Translations under genes and position numbers: made by a program | Assembly: GCA_937958045.1 (NCBI GenBank) | Contig: CALFXL010000039.1 | Location: 6,282-70,281 of the forward strand | Reading direction: 5' to 3' | DNA from: an uncultured Opitutaceae bacterium | GTDB taxonomy: Bacteria; Verrucomicrobiota; Verrucomicrobiia; Opitutales; Opitutaceae | DNA: 64,000 nt | The notes under the pieces: model-generated | Databases searched by the model: none | What the model saw: only the letters and a program-made list of their open reading frames with translations | Told to the model about the DNA's origin: nothing | Part shown: in pieces, positions 62,384-64,000 of the stretch | Layout of the letters: each line of letters starts with the position of its first letter | Numbering within the stretch: position 1 is the first letter of the stretch

Positions 62384-63451
62384 TCAGACTTGGAGGAATT
62401 CTCTCACACGCGTCTGTTCCGGGGACTCGCCGCCGAGCCACGCAGCCACGCGTTTGTGCACGAAATCGATGTACGGCGGCTGGTCGTTCAAACAGGGAAC
62501 CTGCTGAAAACTTTCACCGCCCGCGCCGAGGAAGAGCTCTTTTCCTTCGCCGGAGATTTCTTCGATCGTTTCGAGGCAGTCGGCGACAAACGCCGGGCAA
62601 AGCACCAGCAGCTTCTTTTTTCCTTCTTTGGGAAACCGCTGCAACTCCTGATCGGTGAACGGCGTGAGCCACGGTTCGCCCGCCAGACGCGATTGGAACG
62701 ACACCGAATAACGCGAAGTGTCGATTCCGGCGCGTTGAGCGAGCGCCCGTGTGGTGGCGAAACATTGTGCGCGATAACATGTTTCGTGAATCGGTGAGCA
62801 GGTCGTGCAGCAATCGTGCACCTTGGTGCAATGCGCCTTGGACGAGTCGGCTTTGCGCAGATGCCGTTCGGGAATGCCGTGGTAACTAAACAGCACATGA
62901 TCATGCGGCTGCGCGAAATACGGCGCGCAGACATTATACAGTGCTTCGATGTAATCCTTGTCCTTGTAGAACGGCAGCACCTGCGTGATGCGCACTTTGG
63001 GTGCGAGACGTGCGGCTTCTTCGAAAACCTTCACGACCACCGTTTCCCATGAGGACATCGCGTAGTGCGGGTATTGCGGAAACAAGAGCAGCTCCTCGAT
63101 GCCGTCTTTGGCAATTTGCTCCATTACAGAAGCGATCGACGGATTGCCGTATCGCATCGCCAAATACACCGGGACGTCGCCGCCGAGCCGCTCGCGCAGT
63201 TTCGCCTGCACGGCGATCGACGTGATGATCAACGGCGAGCCTTCGGGTTGCCAAATTTGTTGATACGCATGCGAGGATTTTTTCGGGCGCGTGCGCAACA
63301 GGATGCCTTCCAACAGCAACCAACGCGCCGCCGCCGGCAGATCGAGCACACGTTCATCGCCGAGGAATTCGCGCAGATAGCGACGAACGTCGGGAACGGA
63401 GGTGGAATCGGGCGAGCCGAGGTTGACGAGAAGGACAGCGCGTTTGGGCAT
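62384..63451 (-). CDS. hemH: Ferrochelatase
   Basis: A 355-residue enzyme inserting Fe2+ into protoporphyrin IX, the last step of protohaem synthesis. Signatures include VLLVNLGSPDSTSVPDVRRYLREFL at the N-terminus, MRYGNPSIASVMEQI, LLLFPQYPHYAMSSWETV and the metal-site histidine in SYHGIPERH. A cysteine-rich stretch near residues 213-230 (HCTKVHDCCTTCSPIHETC) resembles internal Fe-S-binding inserts known in some ferrochelatases. VSFQSRLAGEPWLTPFT follows. The ATG at 63451 (MPKRAVLLV) fits the family start. Confidence 0.95.
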   Translation of the reverse strand: MPKRAVLLVNLGSPDSTSVPDVRRYLREFLGDERVLDLPAAARWLLLEGILLRTRPKKSSHAYQQIWQPEGSPLIITSIAVQAKLRERLGGDVPVYLAMRYGNPSIASVMEQIAKDGIEELLLFPQYPHYAMSSWETVVVKVFEEAARLAPKVRITQVLPFYKDKDYIEALYNVCAPYFAQPHDHVLFSYHGIPERHLRKADSSKAHCTKVHDCCTTCSPIHETCYRAQCFATTRALAQRAGIDTSRYSVSFQSRLAGEPWLTPFTDQELQRFPKEGKKKLLVLCPAFVADCLETIEEISGEGKELFLGAGGESFQQVPCLNDQPPYIDFVHKRVAAWLGGESPEQTRVREFLQV

Positions 63452-63648
63452 TGTGGTGGGTGTGGCGTATGGGTTGGCGGGCTGTCAAACGCCTGCGCGT
63501 TACCCGCTAAAATCGTTTATCCCCTGCGAGGCGCAAGTCCGCTTCCAACCGCGCATCCGCCATCGTCGATGCCCTCAGTTGCCGAAGCAAAATCGCGAAC
63601 GAGAGACACTGTTCACGCGGCTGCGCCGTCTCTTCTTTTTCGCGACGG

Positions 63649-63684
63649 AAAAGAAAAGCCCCCTTGCGAGCTACGCCAGGGGGC
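63649..63684 (-). terminator. Intrinsic terminator of the catalase gene
   Basis: On the minus strand, GCCCCCTGGCG / CGCAAGGGGGC (11 bp, one mismatch) with a 5-base loop is followed by TTTTCTTTT, 39 bases after the catalase stop. Confidence 0.85.
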
Positions 63685-63722
63685 CAAAGGAACGCCTGGC
63701 GATTTACCAGGCTGCGAAACCA

Positions 63723-64000
63723 TTAAGCCTGGCGATGGCCGCCCTGCTGGGCTTTGGCGACGAACTCGCTGATGTCGATGCCGAGCTTCTTGGCGACACC
63801 AAGACCGTAATTGGGATCGGCGCGGAAGAAGTGGCAGATGGCGCGCATCTGGATCTCTTGCGGTACGCCGTTCATGTGGCGGGCGATGTTACCGCAGAGG
63901 CGATCCTGCTCGTCGGGCTTGAGGAGACGGAAAAGGTCGCCGGGCTGCGTGTAGTCGTCGTTGCCGTCGCGGTGGTTGTAGCGGTCGGCGTCGCCTTCGA
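63723..64000 (-). CDS. Catalase, C-terminal part (5' end outside window)
   Basis: The reading frame is open from the window end and gives 91 C-terminal residues, starting with DADRYNHRDGNDDYTQPGDL, then FRLLKPDEQDRLCGNIARHM, GVPQEIQMRAICHFFRADPNYG and a short tail GIDISEFVAKAQQGGHRQA. This is the conserved C-terminus of small-subunit (KatA-type) haem catalases, which decompose hydrogen peroxide. The haem-binding and catalytic His/Tyr lie upstream of the window. Neighbouring hemH supplies haem, which may be coincidental. Confidence 0.92.
   Translation of the reverse strand, partial: EGDADRYNHRDGNDDYTQPGDLFRLLKPDEQDRLCGNIARHMNGVPQEIQMRAICHFFRADPNYGLGVAKKLGIDISEFVAKAQQGGHRQA

Overview
The window is a GC-rich chromosomal segment of a Gram-negative bacterium, most likely a member of the Opitutaceae (phylum Verrucomicrobiota). 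That placement is an inference from several signs: TamA/TamB, lipid A (LpxI) and periplasmic glucan (OpgG/OpgH) genes; a plant-polysaccharide toolkit (GH35, GH43, GH1, CE7); a glycine-rich C-terminal sorting tail on a secreted enzyme; and gene combinations common in that family. Coding density is high, both strands are used, and I see no rRNA, tRNA, CRISPR array, transposase or prophage. About fifty protein genes are supported; the first (glycogen phosphorylase) and last (catalase) are cut by the window edges.

Layout. 0-4.4 kb (+): glycogen phosphorylase (partial), an M48 membrane protease and a secreted endonuclease/exonuclease/phosphatase-fold protein. 4.4-10.2 kb (-): tamB-tamA. 10.4-11.3 kb: an EamA transporter. 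11.3-13.8 kb: a secreted GH35 beta-galactosidase. 13.9-16.8 kb (+): urease/nickel accessory genes ureE-ureF-ureG-ureD without structural ureABC, then two small envelope genes. 17.7-25.6 kb: housekeeping and repair (rph, an RsmB-like methyltransferase, ruvC, recF with a TauE-type transporter, a cysteine desulfurase, gmhA). 25.7-27.3 kb: gpmI. 27.5-30.6 kb (-): a PepSY-DUF2271-DUF4198-ApbE operon, probably extracytoplasmic flavin/iron redox. 30.9-34.5 kb: a hypothetical protein, lpxI, a reduced Wzc-like ATPase and a FecR-domain protein; then leuS.

37.3-46.1 kb (+) holds a large secreted GH43/NHL protein, riboflavin synthase, a family-4-like uracil-DNA glycosylase and opgG-X-opgH, where X is a tail-anchored protein of unknown function. 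46.1-49.4 kb (-) carries malQ, an LLM flavoprotein and a low-molecular-weight tyrosine phosphatase. 49.5-56.2 kb has a ThuA-like protein, a PLP aminotransferase, a tandem ribbon-helix-helix protein, a sugar ABC-transporter ATPase and a family B DNA polymerase overlapping a small membrane protein. 56.5-64 kb (-) has GH1 beta-glucosidase, a CE7 esterase, a hybrid histidine kinase, ferrochelatase and the end of a catalase.

The most unusual signal is not a gene. The 9-mer TTTGGATAC occurs at eight places (five on +, three on -), all inside coding sequences and in more than one reading frame, far above chance for such AT-rich DNA here. It could be an uptake-signal-like or other chromosome-maintenance motif. 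Other points of interest are the split glucan synthase locus, a uracil glycosylase that has lost iron-sulfur ligands, and the flavin/PepSY operon.
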